Shown: piece after piece, positions 1 through 8,713 of the stretch
How positions within the stretch are numbered: position 1 is the stretch's first letter
Layout: each line of letters starts with the position of its first letter
NCBI GenBank assembly: GCA_947473305.1
Contig: CANJCB010000019.1
Coordinates: 17,748-81,747, forward strand
Reading direction: 5' to 3'
From: Rhodospirillales bacterium
GTDB lineage: Bacteria > Pseudomonadota > Alphaproteobacteria > ATCC43930 > CGMCC-115725
Length of the DNA: 64,000 bases
The notes under the pieces: generated by a model
Told to the model about the DNA's origin: nothing
The model's database searches: none
Seen by the model: the letters and a program-made list of their open reading frames with translations, nothing else
Made by a program: the position numbers and the translations under genes

Positions 1-1329
1 GATCGCCTTCAGGCCGGGCCGGACGCCGCTGAGGCAGGCCACGCCTGCATCGCGCAGCGTCTTCTCGACCTCAGAGGTCCAGGTGCCCGAGAAATTGTTG
101 AGATAGACGATCGGCTTGCTGGTCTTGCCCACGAGATTGGCTGCCGCCTTGGATGCCACCGCATCGAAGACCGATGGGCTGTCCTGGTTGATCGCGACGA
201 TGCCGATGGCGGGCTCGTCCAGCAGGATCTGGACATATTCTTCGTATTTGTCCGGCGTGTTCGCAAGCCCACCGGTCGCATCGATGGGATTTTCCGGCCG
301 GCCGAACCAGGGCAGCAAGGCCTGAAGCCGCTTTTTCCCGGCCTCGGACAACGGCGGCACCTTGAGCCCCACATCGGATGCGATATCCAGGACCAGGCCG
401 TTTTCACCCCCTGACACGCCGATGAAGCCGAGGCCATCCGCCGTCGGCGCCTTGGCATGGCGGAAGATCTCGATGGTCTGCATCATCTCTTCGAGGTCGT
501 CGACCTGGACGACGCTCTTCTGCCGGAAGAGCGCGCGCTGCACTTCCGACGAGCCCGCGAGGCTGCCTGTATGGGCCGCCGTCGCGGCGCTGCCCAATTC
601 GCTGCGGCCCGTTTTCAGGACGACGAGGGGCTTGCCCCCCGCCCGCGCCGCCTCGGCCGCCTCGATGAAGCGCGCGGGCTTGCGGAAACCTTCGATAAAG
701 GCCGCGAGCACCTTGACGCGCGGGTCGCCCGCCAGGAAGTGGAGATAATCCGCCGAGGACACCGCCGCCTCGTTGCCCGAGGAGATGAGGTGGCTGAAAC
801 CGACAGGGCGCGTGGTGCGGCACATGGCGACGACGACACTGCCGCTCTGGGAAACCAGCGCCACATCGCCCCGCACCACATCCTTGGGGCTCGTGCTGTA
901 ATAGCCCGAGGCCTTGTCGATGAAGTTGATGACGCCGAGACAATTGGGGCCGCAGATCGCCATGCCCGTCCGAGCGAGAAAGGCCTCCAGCTCGACCTGC
1001 CGCTGGCGTCCTTCCTCACCCGCCTCGGCAAAGCCGCTGGAGATGACGACGGCGGCGCGGATGCCCTTGGCATGGGCATCTTCGAGCACCGCGACGACGC
1101 CCTCCGCCGGCACCACCAGCACGGCGAGGTCGACCGGATGGGGGATCGCCTGCAGAGTCGGGAAACACGGCATGTCGAGGACATTTTCGTAGCGCGGGTT
1201 CACCGGATAGATCGGCCCTTCGAACCCCACGTCCCTGAGGTTACGCACGACCGCGGCGCCGCGACTTCCCTCTTTGGAAGCGCCAACGACGGCGACCGAT
1301 CGGGGCGATAGCAGGCTTTTAAGATCCAT
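1..1329 (-). CDS. CoA-binding / acyl-CoA ligase (NDP-forming) family protein, partial
   Basis: The reading frame is open from an ATG at 1329 to the window edge (443 codons, no stop), so the C-terminus is missing. The N-terminus has a Rossmann CoA-binding domain (SVAVVGASKEGSRG near residues 10-24, then GPIYPVNPRYENV). It is followed by succinyl-CoA-ligase-like segments (VISSGFAEAGEEG, AICGPNCLGVINF, ALVSQSGSV, VLKTGRSELGSAAT). This domain order is that of the ADP/NDP-forming acetyl-CoA synthetase and protein-acetyltransferase (Pat/Acs) families. If an ATP-grasp domain exists it lies outside the window, so CoA ligase and acetyltransferase cannot be separated. The identification is from family motifs; the substrate is unknown. 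Confidence 0.8.
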   Translation of the reverse strand, partial: MDLKSLLSPRSVAVVGASKEGSRGAAVVRNLRDVGFEGPIYPVNPRYENVLDMPCFPTLQAIPHPVDLAVLVVPAEGVVAVLEDAHAKGIRAAVVISSGFAEAGEEGRQRQVELEAFLARTGMAICGPNCLGVINFIDKASGYYSTSPKDVVRGDVALVSQSGSVVVAMCRTTRPVGFSHLISSGNEAAVSSADYLHFLAGDPRVKVLAAFIEGFRKPARFIEAAEAARAGGKPLVVLKTGRSELGSAATAAHTGSLAGSSEVQRALFRQKSVVQVDDLEEMMQTIEIFRHAKAPTADGLGFIGVSGGENGLVLDIASDVGLKVPPLSEAGKKRLQALLPWFGRPENPIDATGGLANTPDKYEEYVQILLDEPAIGIVAINQDSPSVFDAVASKAAANLVGKTSKPIVYLNNFSGTWTSEVEKTLRDAGVACLSGVRPGLKAI

Positions 1330-1500
1330 CTGGTCCTTCCTTATTCGCGAGCAGCCCTGGTTCCTCCCTCGGGGTTCCAGGCATTCGCCGTTGTCGCGGC
1401 TGACTTATGCTGCCATCCTCGTGCCTGGGAACCGCAACGTCAACGGAGCGGCGCGCCCGGTCAAAATTTCATCCCTTATCGGACACCGGGGGGCCGATCG

Positions 1501-2616
1501 ATGAAATACCTTTCCATTGTATTTATGCTCGTCTCGCTGCTGGCCGCCGTGCCTCTCCACGCGGAGGAGATGACTTTCAAGCCGGCCTACGAGACTCCGC
1601 TGAAAGGGCCGGCGGCGGCGGCCGGCGCGATCATCTGGAGCCATGGCGCGAATTCCTATTACGGTGTCGGAGACGTTACCGCTTCCGCCCCCGCCACTTT
1701 CGTCAGATCGCTCCGCGACGCGGGCTGGGACATCTATCGACTGAACCGGCCAACGATCACGGAAGAACTCAAACGGAGCAGCGGCACGCTTCGCGAACGG
1801 GCGGAGGAATTGAAGCGCCAGGGTTATCGGAAAGTGGTGTTGGCAGGGCAATCGGCGGGGGGTTGGATTTCCATCATCGTCGCGGGCCAGACCGATGTCA
1901 TCCATGCGGTGATCGCCGATGCCCCAGCCTATCGCGGGGTGAACTGGGGCCAGAAGGAGCGCAATGCCTCCGAACTCTACGACAACCTCGAAACCGTGAA
2001 ACGTGGCAGGATCATGGTGTCGTTCTTCGCGAACGATCCTTACGATCCCGGCGGTCGAGGGCCGAAGGCCACGGAAATCTTGCAAAAATCGGGGGTGCCT
2101 CACCTCGTCGTCGACAATCCACCGGGATTTTCCGGCCACGGCGCCGCCAACGGCAGCGCCTTCGCCCGGCGCTTCGGCGCCTGCGTTCTGGCCATGATCG
2201 GCGATGGCCCGGTGCCGACTCAGCGATCCTGCGAAGCCGCCAGCAAGGAAAGCGGGCCGAGCGAGGCCTTCAAACCGCCCGCCGACCTGCGCATCGCCGA
2301 AGCCCAGGGCGCCCCTGTCGATCCCTTTCTGGGCAAATGGTTCGGGGTCTATCCCAATGGCCGCGAATTCATGCTGGTCATCGAAAAGATCACCGGAGAA
2401 CGGATCGATGCCGCCTACATCGCGGGTCCCTTCGGAAAGACCGAGACGGCGACCACGCGGCGCCAGGGCCATCTGGCGCCTAATGCTCTCATGTTCGATG
2501 AACCCGGAAAGAGCAAACTTGTCTACAGCCTGCGCGACGACGACGACCTGGATGCGAGATGGGAGGCCTCGGACGGCAAGAGCACGCTGACCGCCGTCAT
2601 GCGCCGGCTTCCCTGA
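1501..2616 (+). CDS. Secreted alpha/beta-hydrolase-fold protein
   Basis: A 371-residue protein with an N-terminal signal peptide (hydrophobic run ending LLAAVPLHA, cleavage before EEMTF). The mature part has an alpha/beta-hydrolase core: IIWSHGANS for the first strand and oxyanion region, and the nucleophile elbow GQSAGG (Ser in G-x-S-x-G). FSGHGAANG may supply the late catalytic His. A C-terminal domain of about 100 residues (FLGKWFGVYPNGREFMLVIEKI) looks like a small beta domain. It is probably a periplasmic esterase or lipase-like enzyme with unknown substrate. It stands alone between two oppositely oriented genes. Confidence 0.7.
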   Translation: MKYLSIVFMLVSLLAAVPLHAEEMTFKPAYETPLKGPAAAAGAIIWSHGANSYYGVGDVTASAPATFVRSLRDAGWDIYRLNRPTITEELKRSSGTLRERAEELKRQGYRKVVLAGQSAGGWISIIVAGQTDVIHAVIADAPAYRGVNWGQKERNASELYDNLETVKRGRIMVSFFANDPYDPGGRGPKATEILQKSGVPHLVVDNPPGFSGHGAANGSAFARRFGACVLAMIGDGPVPTQRSCEAASKESGPSEAFKPPADLRIAEAQGAPVDPFLGKWFGVYPNGREFMLVIEKITGERIDAAYIAGPFGKTETATTRRQGHLAPNALMFDEPGKSKLVYSLRDDDDLDARWEASDGKSTLTAVMRRLP

Positions 2617-2625
2617 GAACCGGGC

Positions 2626-4218
2626 CTAAATCCCGAAGAAGCCTCGGATCCTGCCCGCGAGCCGGCTCAAGGCCGAACCGTCCGCCGCAGCGGTACCGTC
2701 CTTCTGCTGCTTCGAGAGATGCTCCTTATTGGCGTCGCCCAGCGCCATGACCTGAGCGGCAAGCGCCTCGACGAGTTCCGGGTGATCGCGCAGCATCGGC
2801 TCCAGCGCGGATTTCTCGATCTCGATAACCGCAACGTCACCGGCGGCGCGCACCGTGGCGCTGCGGGGCTCTCCGGTCATCAGGGACATCTCGCCGAAAC
2901 TATCTCCCGGACCCAATTGCGCGATCTTAGCTTCGGATCCGCCGTCCGCCGCGACGGAAACTTCGACCTTGCCCCGCAGAATGACGAAGAGCGAAGAACC
3001 GGGATCACCTTGACGGACAATGCATTCGAGCGGCCCGAACAAGAGGCGGCGCGGCTTTTGCGCGAGTTCGGCGCGACGTTCCAGCGGCAGGGCCGCGAGC
3101 AGGCTCGACCGGTTGAGCGCGGCTTGCGCCTCGCCGGAAATCGCCTCAGCCGAGACCGGCTGCACCGCCGGGGACGCGTCATGCGGGGTCGCCGTCTCGC
3201 GCCGCCTCACACTGAGCGGGATGCCGGCACGGTCGAAGGCGTACCAGACGGCGCCCACCACCTCGTCCTGGCGCAGGATCCAGAGATGCGGGCTCGGCTG
3301 CCAGAAGATCACCTCGAACATCATGCCAAGCTCGTTGAAGCCCTTGGCCAGGACCATGGGCTTGGGGTCCCGCAGAACATAGGGCAGGCCCAGCATTGCC
3401 TGCATGGCGACCTCGCGGACCCGTTCCGGCGCGACACCGATATCGACAGTGATGGGAATATGCTGGCGGACGTTGGTATTGGGCTGGCTCAGGTTGGTGA
3501 GCCGCAGGTTCGCCGCCTTGGAGTTCGGCAGGATAATGAGATTGCCGTCATAGGTCCTGAGCGTGACCGCGCGCCATCCCGAATCCACCACAATCGCCCA
3601 GATGCCGTCGACCTGCACGCTGTCGCCCTTCCTGAAGGGATGCGTGAGGTTGAGCGCGAGACCGGAGAAAATCTCCGCCAGGGTCGATTGCGCGGAATAG
3701 CCGATGATGAAGGCGACGGCCCCCGAGGTGGCCGCAACCGCCGTCACATCCCGCTGGAACACGAGGCCCGAGATCAATAGCACAGCCGTCGCGTAGACGC
3801 CGAAGCTCGCAAGCTGGACCAGGATGTCCGGGACCGCCGATTGCGTGTCGCTATGCTTCAAGGCGCCATGCCAGACATAGCGTTTGAGCGCCAGATTGAT
3901 CATATAGGCCAGCGACAGAATGGCCACCGCTGAGAGCGTATTCGCCCAGGCATCCCGGTAGTCGGCGATGCTATGCGGCATCAGCGCCAGGAATTGCGTC
4001 AGCATCACCCGCCAGGTGAGGAAGAAGAGGAAAAGGCTGAGACCCAGGACAACCGGGTGCTTCGACCCTCTCGACCGCCAGGCGACGAAGGAGATGAAGG
4101 CCGCGGATCCCGTAACGACCAGCAGGACGAAACCGAAGAGATCGAAGAAATCGGTCAGGAAGGAAGCCACAGGCGAACTCTTCATGAGATGTGGGGAAAC
4201 GCGATGCCGCGAGGGCAT
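2626..4218 (-). CDS. MscS-family mechanosensitive channel with C-terminal cyclic-nucleotide-binding domain
   Basis: About 530 residues. The N-terminal half has several hydrophobic helices, then the MscS pore and beta-domain region (GAVAFIIGYSAQSTLAEIFSG, then HPFRKGDSVQVDGIWAIV and GNLIILPNSKAANLRLTN). The C-terminal part, about residues 370-490, is a CNMP-binding domain (IVRQGDPGSSLFVILRGKVEVS and FGEMSLMTGEPRSATV, which keeps the GE and RSA phosphate-binding-cassette residues). It is probably an inner-membrane channel modulated by cNMP, as known for bacterial bCNG-like MscS proteins. The start is uncertain: ATG at 4185 (MKSSPVASF) is as likely as 4218, and neither has a clear ribosome-binding site. 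Confidence 0.85.
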   Translation of the reverse strand: MPSRHRVSPHLMKSSPVASFLTDFFDLFGFVLLVVTGSAAFISFVAWRSRGSKHPVVLGLSLFLFFLTWRVMLTQFLALMPHSIADYRDAWANTLSAVAILSLAYMINLALKRYVWHGALKHSDTQSAVPDILVQLASFGVYATAVLLISGLVFQRDVTAVAATSGAVAFIIGYSAQSTLAEIFSGLALNLTHPFRKGDSVQVDGIWAIVVDSGWRAVTLRTYDGNLIILPNSKAANLRLTNLSQPNTNVRQHIPITVDIGVAPERVREVAMQAMLGLPYVLRDPKPMVLAKGFNELGMMFEVIFWQPSPHLWILRQDEVVGAVWYAFDRAGIPLSVRRRETATPHDASPAVQPVSAEAISGEAQAALNRSSLLAALPLERRAELAQKPRRLLFGPLECIVRQGDPGSSLFVILRGKVEVSVAADGGSEAKIAQLGPGDSFGEMSLMTGEPRSATVRAAGDVAVIEIEKSALEPMLRDHPELVEALAAQVMALGDANKEHLSKQQKDGTAAADGSALSRLAGRIRGFFGI

Positions 4219-4225
4219 CGGCGCA

Positions 4226-4243
4226 GATTAAATAGATTTAATC
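4226..4243. promoter_or_regulatory. 18-bp perfect inverted repeat between divergent genes
   Basis: The sequence reads GATTAAAT-AG-ATTTAATC, a perfect dyad with 8-bp arms in an AT-rich patch. It lies between the divergent MscS-like channel gene and the alcohol dehydrogenase gene. Its size, symmetry and position suit a dimeric repressor or activator operator, but no regulator gene is adjacent and the binding protein is unknown. Confidence 0.4.
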
Positions 4244-4346
4244 GAATCCTCGTCGCTTTTACACATTCATCGCTGTGATGCGCGCCGTAGCCAACCCTAG
4301 GCTGTCGGTGCAAGATCGGCGTTCATGCCGGCGCGGGGAGGATCCG

Positions 4347-5471
4347 ATGAAGGTCAAGGCTGCGGTGCTCGGTCGAATGGGAGCGGCCCTGCCCTATCGG
4401 CAGTCGAAACCGCTCACGATCGAGGAGATCGAGCTCGATCCCCCGGGACCGGGCGAAGTCCTCGTACGGATCGCCGCCGCCGGTCTTTGCCATTCCGATC
4501 TTTCCGTCATCAACGGCGACCGCCCGCGCCCCACGCCCATGGCGCTCGGTCACGAAGCGGCAGGCGTAGTCGAAGCGCTGGGACCGGGCGTCGACGATCT
4601 CTCGCCGGGCGATCACGTCGTCATGGTCTTCATGCCGAGTTGCGGCCATTGCCTGCCCTGCGCCGAGGGGCGTCCTGCCCTCTGCGAGCCCGGGGCCGTC
4701 GCCAACGGGGCCGGTACGCTTCTTTCAGGACATCGACGCATCCATCTTCACGGCGCCGACGTGCATCATCACCTGGGATGCTCCGCCTTCGCCGAAAAGG
4801 CTGTCGTCTCGCGGCGCTCCCTCATCAAGATCGACCCGGCCCTGCCCCTCGACGAAGCCGCCCTTTTCGGCTGCGCTGTGCTGACGGGGGTGGGAGCCGT
4901 GGTCAATACGGCCAAGGTCCGGCCCGGCCATACGGTGGCGGTGGTGGGTCTGGGCGGTGTCGGGTTGGCGGCGCTCCTCGGCGCGCTGGCCGCAGGCGCC
5001 CGCCGGGTCGTCGCGGTGGATCTTTCCGACGAAAAACTGGCGCTGGCCCGGCAATTGGGCGCGACCGATACCGTCAATGCCCGGTCCCCGACCGCCGTGG
5101 AGGAAGTGCGCGACGCGACCAAGGGGGGCGTGGACTTCGCCTTCGAGATGGCGGGGGCGCTGAAGGCGATGGAGCTTGCCTATAAAATCACGCGGCGCGG
5201 CGGCACCACGGTGACGGCGGGGCTACCGCCGCCTGATGCGGCGCTGGCCCTGCCGCTGGTCAATCTGGTGGCCGAGGAGCGCACGGTGAAGGGGAGCTAT
5301 ATCGGCACCTGCGTCCCGAGCCGCGACCTGCCGCGCTATATCGAGCTTTATCAACGAGGCCGTCTGCCGGTCGACCGGCTGATGAGCGGAAAACTCCGGC
5401 TCGATGAGATCAACGAAGGCTTCGACCGCCTGGCCGAAGGCAAGGCCGTCCGGCAGGTCATCGTCTTCTAA
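4347..5471 (+). CDS. Zinc-dependent alcohol dehydrogenase (MDR family)
   Basis: A 374-residue medium-chain dehydrogenase. The catalytic zinc ligand region is GLCHSDL, with GHEAAGVVEALG. The structural zinc lobe is CGHCLPCAEGRPALC (four Cys). The NAD(P)-binding motif is VVGLGGVGLAAL, followed by VVAVDLSDEKLALARQLGA. The start is placed at ATG 4347 (MKVKAAVLG) because GGGGAGG lies just upstream; the open frame extends further 5' but that part does not look coding. It oxidises an alcohol or reduces an aldehyde; the class resembles class III and aryl-alcohol enzymes, and the substrate is undetermined. Confidence 0.88.
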   Translation: MKVKAAVLGRMGAALPYRQSKPLTIEEIELDPPGPGEVLVRIAAAGLCHSDLSVINGDRPRPTPMALGHEAAGVVEALGPGVDDLSPGDHVVMVFMPSCGHCLPCAEGRPALCEPGAVANGAGTLLSGHRRIHLHGADVHHHLGCSAFAEKAVVSRRSLIKIDPALPLDEAALFGCAVLTGVGAVVNTAKVRPGHTVAVVGLGGVGLAALLGALAAGARRVVAVDLSDEKLALARQLGATDTVNARSPTAVEEVRDATKGGVDFAFEMAGALKAMELAYKITRRGGTTVTAGLPPPDAALALPLVNLVAEERTVKGSYIGTCVPSRDLPRYIELYQRGRLPVDRLMSGKLRLDEINEGFDRLAEGKAVRQVIVF

Positions 5472-5472
5472 G

Positions 5473-6342
5473 CTAATCCGCCTCCGCCCTCGCCGCCGCG
5501 AGGCGGAAGGGATGCGCCTTGTAGACGCCCAGGATACGGACCTCGTGTGAGAAGAAGCGCAACTCGTCGAGGGCGAGCTTCAGCGAGCGGTCCTCGGGAT
5601 GGCCCTCCACATCCGCATAGAATTGCGTCGCGGTGAAACGGCCGCCGAGCATGTAGCTTTCGAGCTTCGTCATATTGATGCCGTTGGTGGCGAAGCCGCC
5701 CAGGGCCTTGTAGAGCGCCGCCGGAACGTTGCGCACGTTGAAGACGAAGGTGGTGACGACCATGCCTTCGCCGCGCGGCGCGAGTTCGGACTCCCGCGAC
5801 ATGATGACGAAGCGGGTCGTGTTATGGGCCGCATCCTCGATATTGGCCGCCAGCGCCGTCAGCCCATAGATCTCCCCCGCGAGTTCCGAGGCGATGGCGC
5901 CCACGGTGGGATCGCCGCGCTCCGCGACTTCGGCAGCGGCGCCCGCCGTATCGGCGGCCACCACGGCCTTCAGCTTATGGTCACGGATGAAATCCCGGCA
6001 TTGGGACAGCGCATGGACATGGCTGCGCACCGACTTCAGGCCTTCCAGCGTGGCGCCGGGCACGGCCAGGAGGAAATGGTTCACCGGGTGGTAATGCTCG
6101 CCGATGATATGAAGGCCGGAATCAGGAAGCAGGTGGTGGATATCCGCGACCCGGCCGGCAACCGAATTCTCGATCGGCAACATGGCGAGCCGCGCCTGAC
6201 CTTCGCGCACGGCGAGGATGGCGTCCTCGAAGCCGCCGCAGGGCAGCGTCGTCATCCCCGGAAAGACGCTGCGGCAGGCGAGGTCCGAATAGGCGCCCGG
6301 CGCGCCCTGAAAGGCGATGAGATCGGCTGAATTTCTGGTCAT
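5473..6342 (-). CDS. pheA: Prephenate dehydratase
   Basis: A 289-residue monofunctional prephenate dehydratase. It converts prephenate to phenylpyruvate in cytoplasmic phenylalanine synthesis. Motifs seen: [16 protein letters not shown] at the N-terminus, the NSVAGRV region, and the catalytic NTTRFVIM loop. A C-terminal ACT regulatory domain follows ([20 protein letters not shown]), implying Phe feedback control. There is no chorismate mutase domain. The ATG overlaps the stop of kdsB by 4 nt, so the two are translationally coupled; kdsB-pheA is a common alphaproteobacterial pair. Confidence 0.95.
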   Translation of the reverse strand: MTRNSADLIAFQGAPGAYSDLACRSVFPGMTTLPCGGFEDAILAVREGQARLAMLPIENSVAGRVADIHHLLPDSGLHIIGEHYHPVNHFLLAVPGATLEGLKSVRSHVHALSQCRDFIRDHKLKAVVAADTAGAAAEVAERGDPTVGAIASELAGEIYGLTALAANIEDAAHNTTRFVIMSRESELAPRGEGMVVTTFVFNVRNVPAALYKALGGFATNGINMTKLESYMLGGRFTATQFYADVEGHPEDRSLKLALDELRFFSHEVRILGVYKAHPFRLAAARAEAD

Positions 6343-7106
6343 GGATTTGTCCGGTTGGGCGCCAGAAGCTCGCGGGCGCGCTCAAGGTCGGCGGGAGTAT
6401 CGACACCGAGCGGAACCGTGTCAACGAGAGCGGCGTCGATCCGCATCCCGGCTTCCAAGGCGCGAAGCTGCTCCAGGCTTTCGCGCTGCTCCAGCACGCC
6501 GCGCGGCAGGGTCACGAAGCGCTCCAGCGCGGCGCGGCGATAGACATAGAGCCCGATGTGATGGAAATGCGGCCCCGCGCCCGGCGGCACGGTCGCCCGG
6601 CTGAAATAGAGGGCGCGGGCGATTCGCGCGCCGGGGGCAAAGCCCACGACGGCCTTCACCACCGAGGGATTGGCCCGGTCATGCTCGTTGTCGATCTCGC
6701 AAACCAGCGTCGAGATATCGACGGCGGGATCGGCGAGCGGCGTCACGGCGGCGCGCACGAGCGCCGGATCCAGCGTGGGCAGGTCGCCTTGCAGATTGAC
6801 GATGGAATCGAATTGCCGACCCGGATCGAGCTTTCCCAAAGCCTCGAAGATGCGGTCGGAGCCGGTCGGATGATCGGGATCGGTCAGCACCGCCTTGCCG
6901 CCCGCGCGTTCGACGGCCTCCGCGATTTCGGGCTCGGCACAGGCGACGAAAACCGGTCCCACCCCGGCCTCGGTGGCGCGGCGCCAGCAATGGACGATCA
7001 TCGGAACCCCGTGAATGTCGGCGAGCGGCTTCCTCGGCAGCCGGGTAGAGCCCAGGCGCGCGGGGATCAGAACCACAGGGTTAAGAGCCAAAACACCAGG
7101 ATTCAT
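6339..7106 (-). CDS. kdsB: 3-deoxy-manno-octulosonate cytidylyltransferase
   Basis: CMP-KDO synthetase, which activates KDO for lipopolysaccharide assembly. Family motifs: [21 protein letters not shown] at the N-terminus, [26 protein letters not shown], and [11 protein letters not shown]. The length (about 255 residues) is normal. I take ATG 7106 ([10 protein letters not shown]) as start; an upstream in-frame GTG at 7127 adds seven residues. It ends inside the pheA start codon. The upstream gap is shared with the divergently transcribed cytochrome c gene. Confidence 0.95.
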   Translation of the reverse strand: MNPGVLALNPVVLIPARLGSTRLPRKPLADIHGVPMIVHCWRRATEAGVGPVFVACAEPEIAEAVERAGGKAVLTDPDHPTGSDRIFEALGKLDPGRQFDSIVNLQGDLPTLDPALVRAAVTPLADPAVDISTLVCEIDNEHDRANPSVVKAVVGFAPGARIARALYFSRATVPPGAGPHFHHIGLYVYRRAALERFVTLPRGVLEQRESLEQLRALEAGMRIDAALVDTVPLGVDTPADLERARELLAPNRTNP

Positions 7107-7303
7107 GCGGGTCTCGCTGGTTTTCACCCAATTCTTGCGTCGTTATGCCGCACGAATTTCGCCATGGAACGACGAGGGCCGGAAAGCTATTGTGCGCCGC
7201 GCTTCAACCATATTTCGATTGAGTTGTCAGCGGAATTCCGGTTGTCTCCCGCCGCCTCTAGCGGGTAGACCCTCGGCGCAGTTTCTGGCGAAGGACCTAT
7301 TGG

Positions 7304-7843
7304 ATGTCGTCTCTCGATAAAAACAAGATTGCAGCTTCGGTCCTCATCGGCCTGATGCTCGCTTGGATTACCGGCATCCTCGCGGAGAAGATCGTCGTCT
7401 CCCATCCGTTGAAACAGAACGTCTACATCGTTCAGGGTGTCGAGCCTGCCGCAACCGCCGAAACCGGTGGCGCCGCCGCTGGACCCGAGCCGCTGGGTCC
7501 GCTGCTGGCCTCGGCCGATATCAACGCTGGCAAGGAAGTCGCGAAGAAATGCGCGACCTGCCATACCTTCGACAAGGGTGGCGCGAACCGGGTCGGCCCC
7601 AATCTCTATGGCACGCTGGGTTCCGAGATCGGCGAAGGCCATGCCGGTTTCGCCTTCTCCAACGCGCTCAAGGACAAGCACGCGACCTGGACGGTCGAGA
7701 CGCTCAACGAATGGCTCTTCAAGCCCCAGGCTTTCGCCAAGGGCACCAAGATGACCTTCGTCGGCCTGCCCAAGGCCAAGGACCGGGCGGACATGATCGC
7801 CTATCTCAACTCGCTGAGCGACGCTCCCAAGCCGCTCCAGTAA
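7304..7843 (+). CDS. cycM: Membrane-anchored class I cytochrome c (CycM-like c552)
   Basis: A 179-residue protein with one N-terminal transmembrane anchor (VLIGLMLAWITGILAEKIV), a Pro/Ala-rich linker, and a monoheme cytochrome c domain. The heme motif is CATCH, and the likely axial Met is in KGTKMTFVG. This matches the CycM-type cytochromes of alphaproteobacteria, which shuttle electrons from the bc1 complex to the aa3 oxidase at the periplasmic face. It starts a co-directional run with the phosphatase gene 4 nt downstream. Confidence 0.88.
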   Translation: MSSLDKNKIAASVLIGLMLAWITGILAEKIVVSHPLKQNVYIVQGVEPAATAETGGAAAGPEPLGPLLASADINAGKEVAKKCATCHTFDKGGANRVGPNLYGTLGSEIGEGHAGFAFSNALKDKHATWTVETLNEWLFKPQAFAKGTKMTFVGLPKAKDRADMIAYLNSLSDAPKPLQ

Positions 7844-7847
7844 GACC

Positions 7848-8630
7848 ATGAGCCGGGCGGTCGACCCCGCCTATCTGGCGCTGGCCAACAAGCTGGCGGA
7901 TGCCGCTGCTACGGTCATCCGCCCCTATTTCCGCAAGCCTCTCGCGGTGGACGACAAGGCCGACCTGAGCCCCGTCACCATCGCCGACCGGGAAGCCGAG
8001 GCAGTGATGCGCCGGCTCATCGGCGAGACCTTCCCCGATCACGGCATCTTCGGCGAGGAACACGGCCAGGACCGGACCGATGCCGAATATGTCTGGGTGT
8101 TGGATCCCATCGATGGGACCAAATCCTTCATCAGCGGCATGCCGGTCTTCGGAACCCTGATCGCGCTGGCCCATAAGGGCCGTCCCATCCTCGGGATCAT
8201 CGACCAGCCGATCTCCGGCGAGCGTTGGGTTGGCGCGCAGGGTCATCCCTCGACACTGAACGGGGCGAAGATCGCGACGCGCGCCTGTGCCGATCTTAAG
8301 CAGGCCACGCTTTTCTCCACATCCCCCGATCTCTTCCCCGGCGAGAAGCTCAAGGCTTTCGAACGGCTCCGCGACTCGGTCAAGCTGACCCGCTATGGCG
8401 CCGACTGCTACGCCTACGGCCTGCTGTCAGCGGGTTTCATCGATCTTGTCGTGGAAGACAGCCTCAAGCCCTACGACTATTGCGCACTCGCGGCGATCAT
8501 CGAGGGGGCGGGGGGAATCGCGACGGATTGGGACGGCAAGCCGCTCGGTCTCGACTCACCCGGCCATGTGGTGGCCTGCGGCGATCCCCGGCTGATCGGT
8601 GCGGCAAGGGCACTGCTGCGCGGCGCCTGA
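7848..8630 (+). CDS. hisN: Inositol-monophosphatase-family phosphatase, probable histidinol-phosphatase
   Basis: 260 residues of the Mg-dependent, Li-sensitive phosphatase superfamily. The metal-binding motif DPIDGTKSFISG is at about residues 84-95, and the C-terminal motif is LKPYDYCALAAIIEGAGG. The ending with KPYDY, EGAGG and TDWDGKPL is characteristic of HisN-type histidinol-phosphatases, which dephosphorylate L-histidinol phosphate. Inositol or 3'-phosphoadenosine substrates cannot be excluded from sequence alone. It lies 4 nt after the cytochrome c gene. Confidence 0.8.
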   Translation: MSRAVDPAYLALANKLADAAATVIRPYFRKPLAVDDKADLSPVTIADREAEAVMRRLIGETFPDHGIFGEEHGQDRTDAEYVWVLDPIDGTKSFISGMPVFGTLIALAHKGRPILGIIDQPISGERWVGAQGHPSTLNGAKIATRACADLKQATLFSTSPDLFPGEKLKAFERLRDSVKLTRYGADCYAYGLLSAGFIDLVVEDSLKPYDYCALAAIIEGAGGIATDWDGKPLGLDSPGHVVACGDPRLIGAARALLRGA

Positions 8631-8713
8631 CTTCTTTTTCGGCGCGCGGGGTGCATCCTCCCCGGACTTCAACTAGATTGATGTCAAAGATGCTTCTCTC
8701 CAGGGATGGGTTC

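Noticed and set aside
457..1311. 284-codon plus-strand frame over the CoA-ligase gene
   Set aside because: The opposite frame (1329 to 1) has the CoA-binding and ligase motifs; this one is a His/Arg/Asp-rich shadow.
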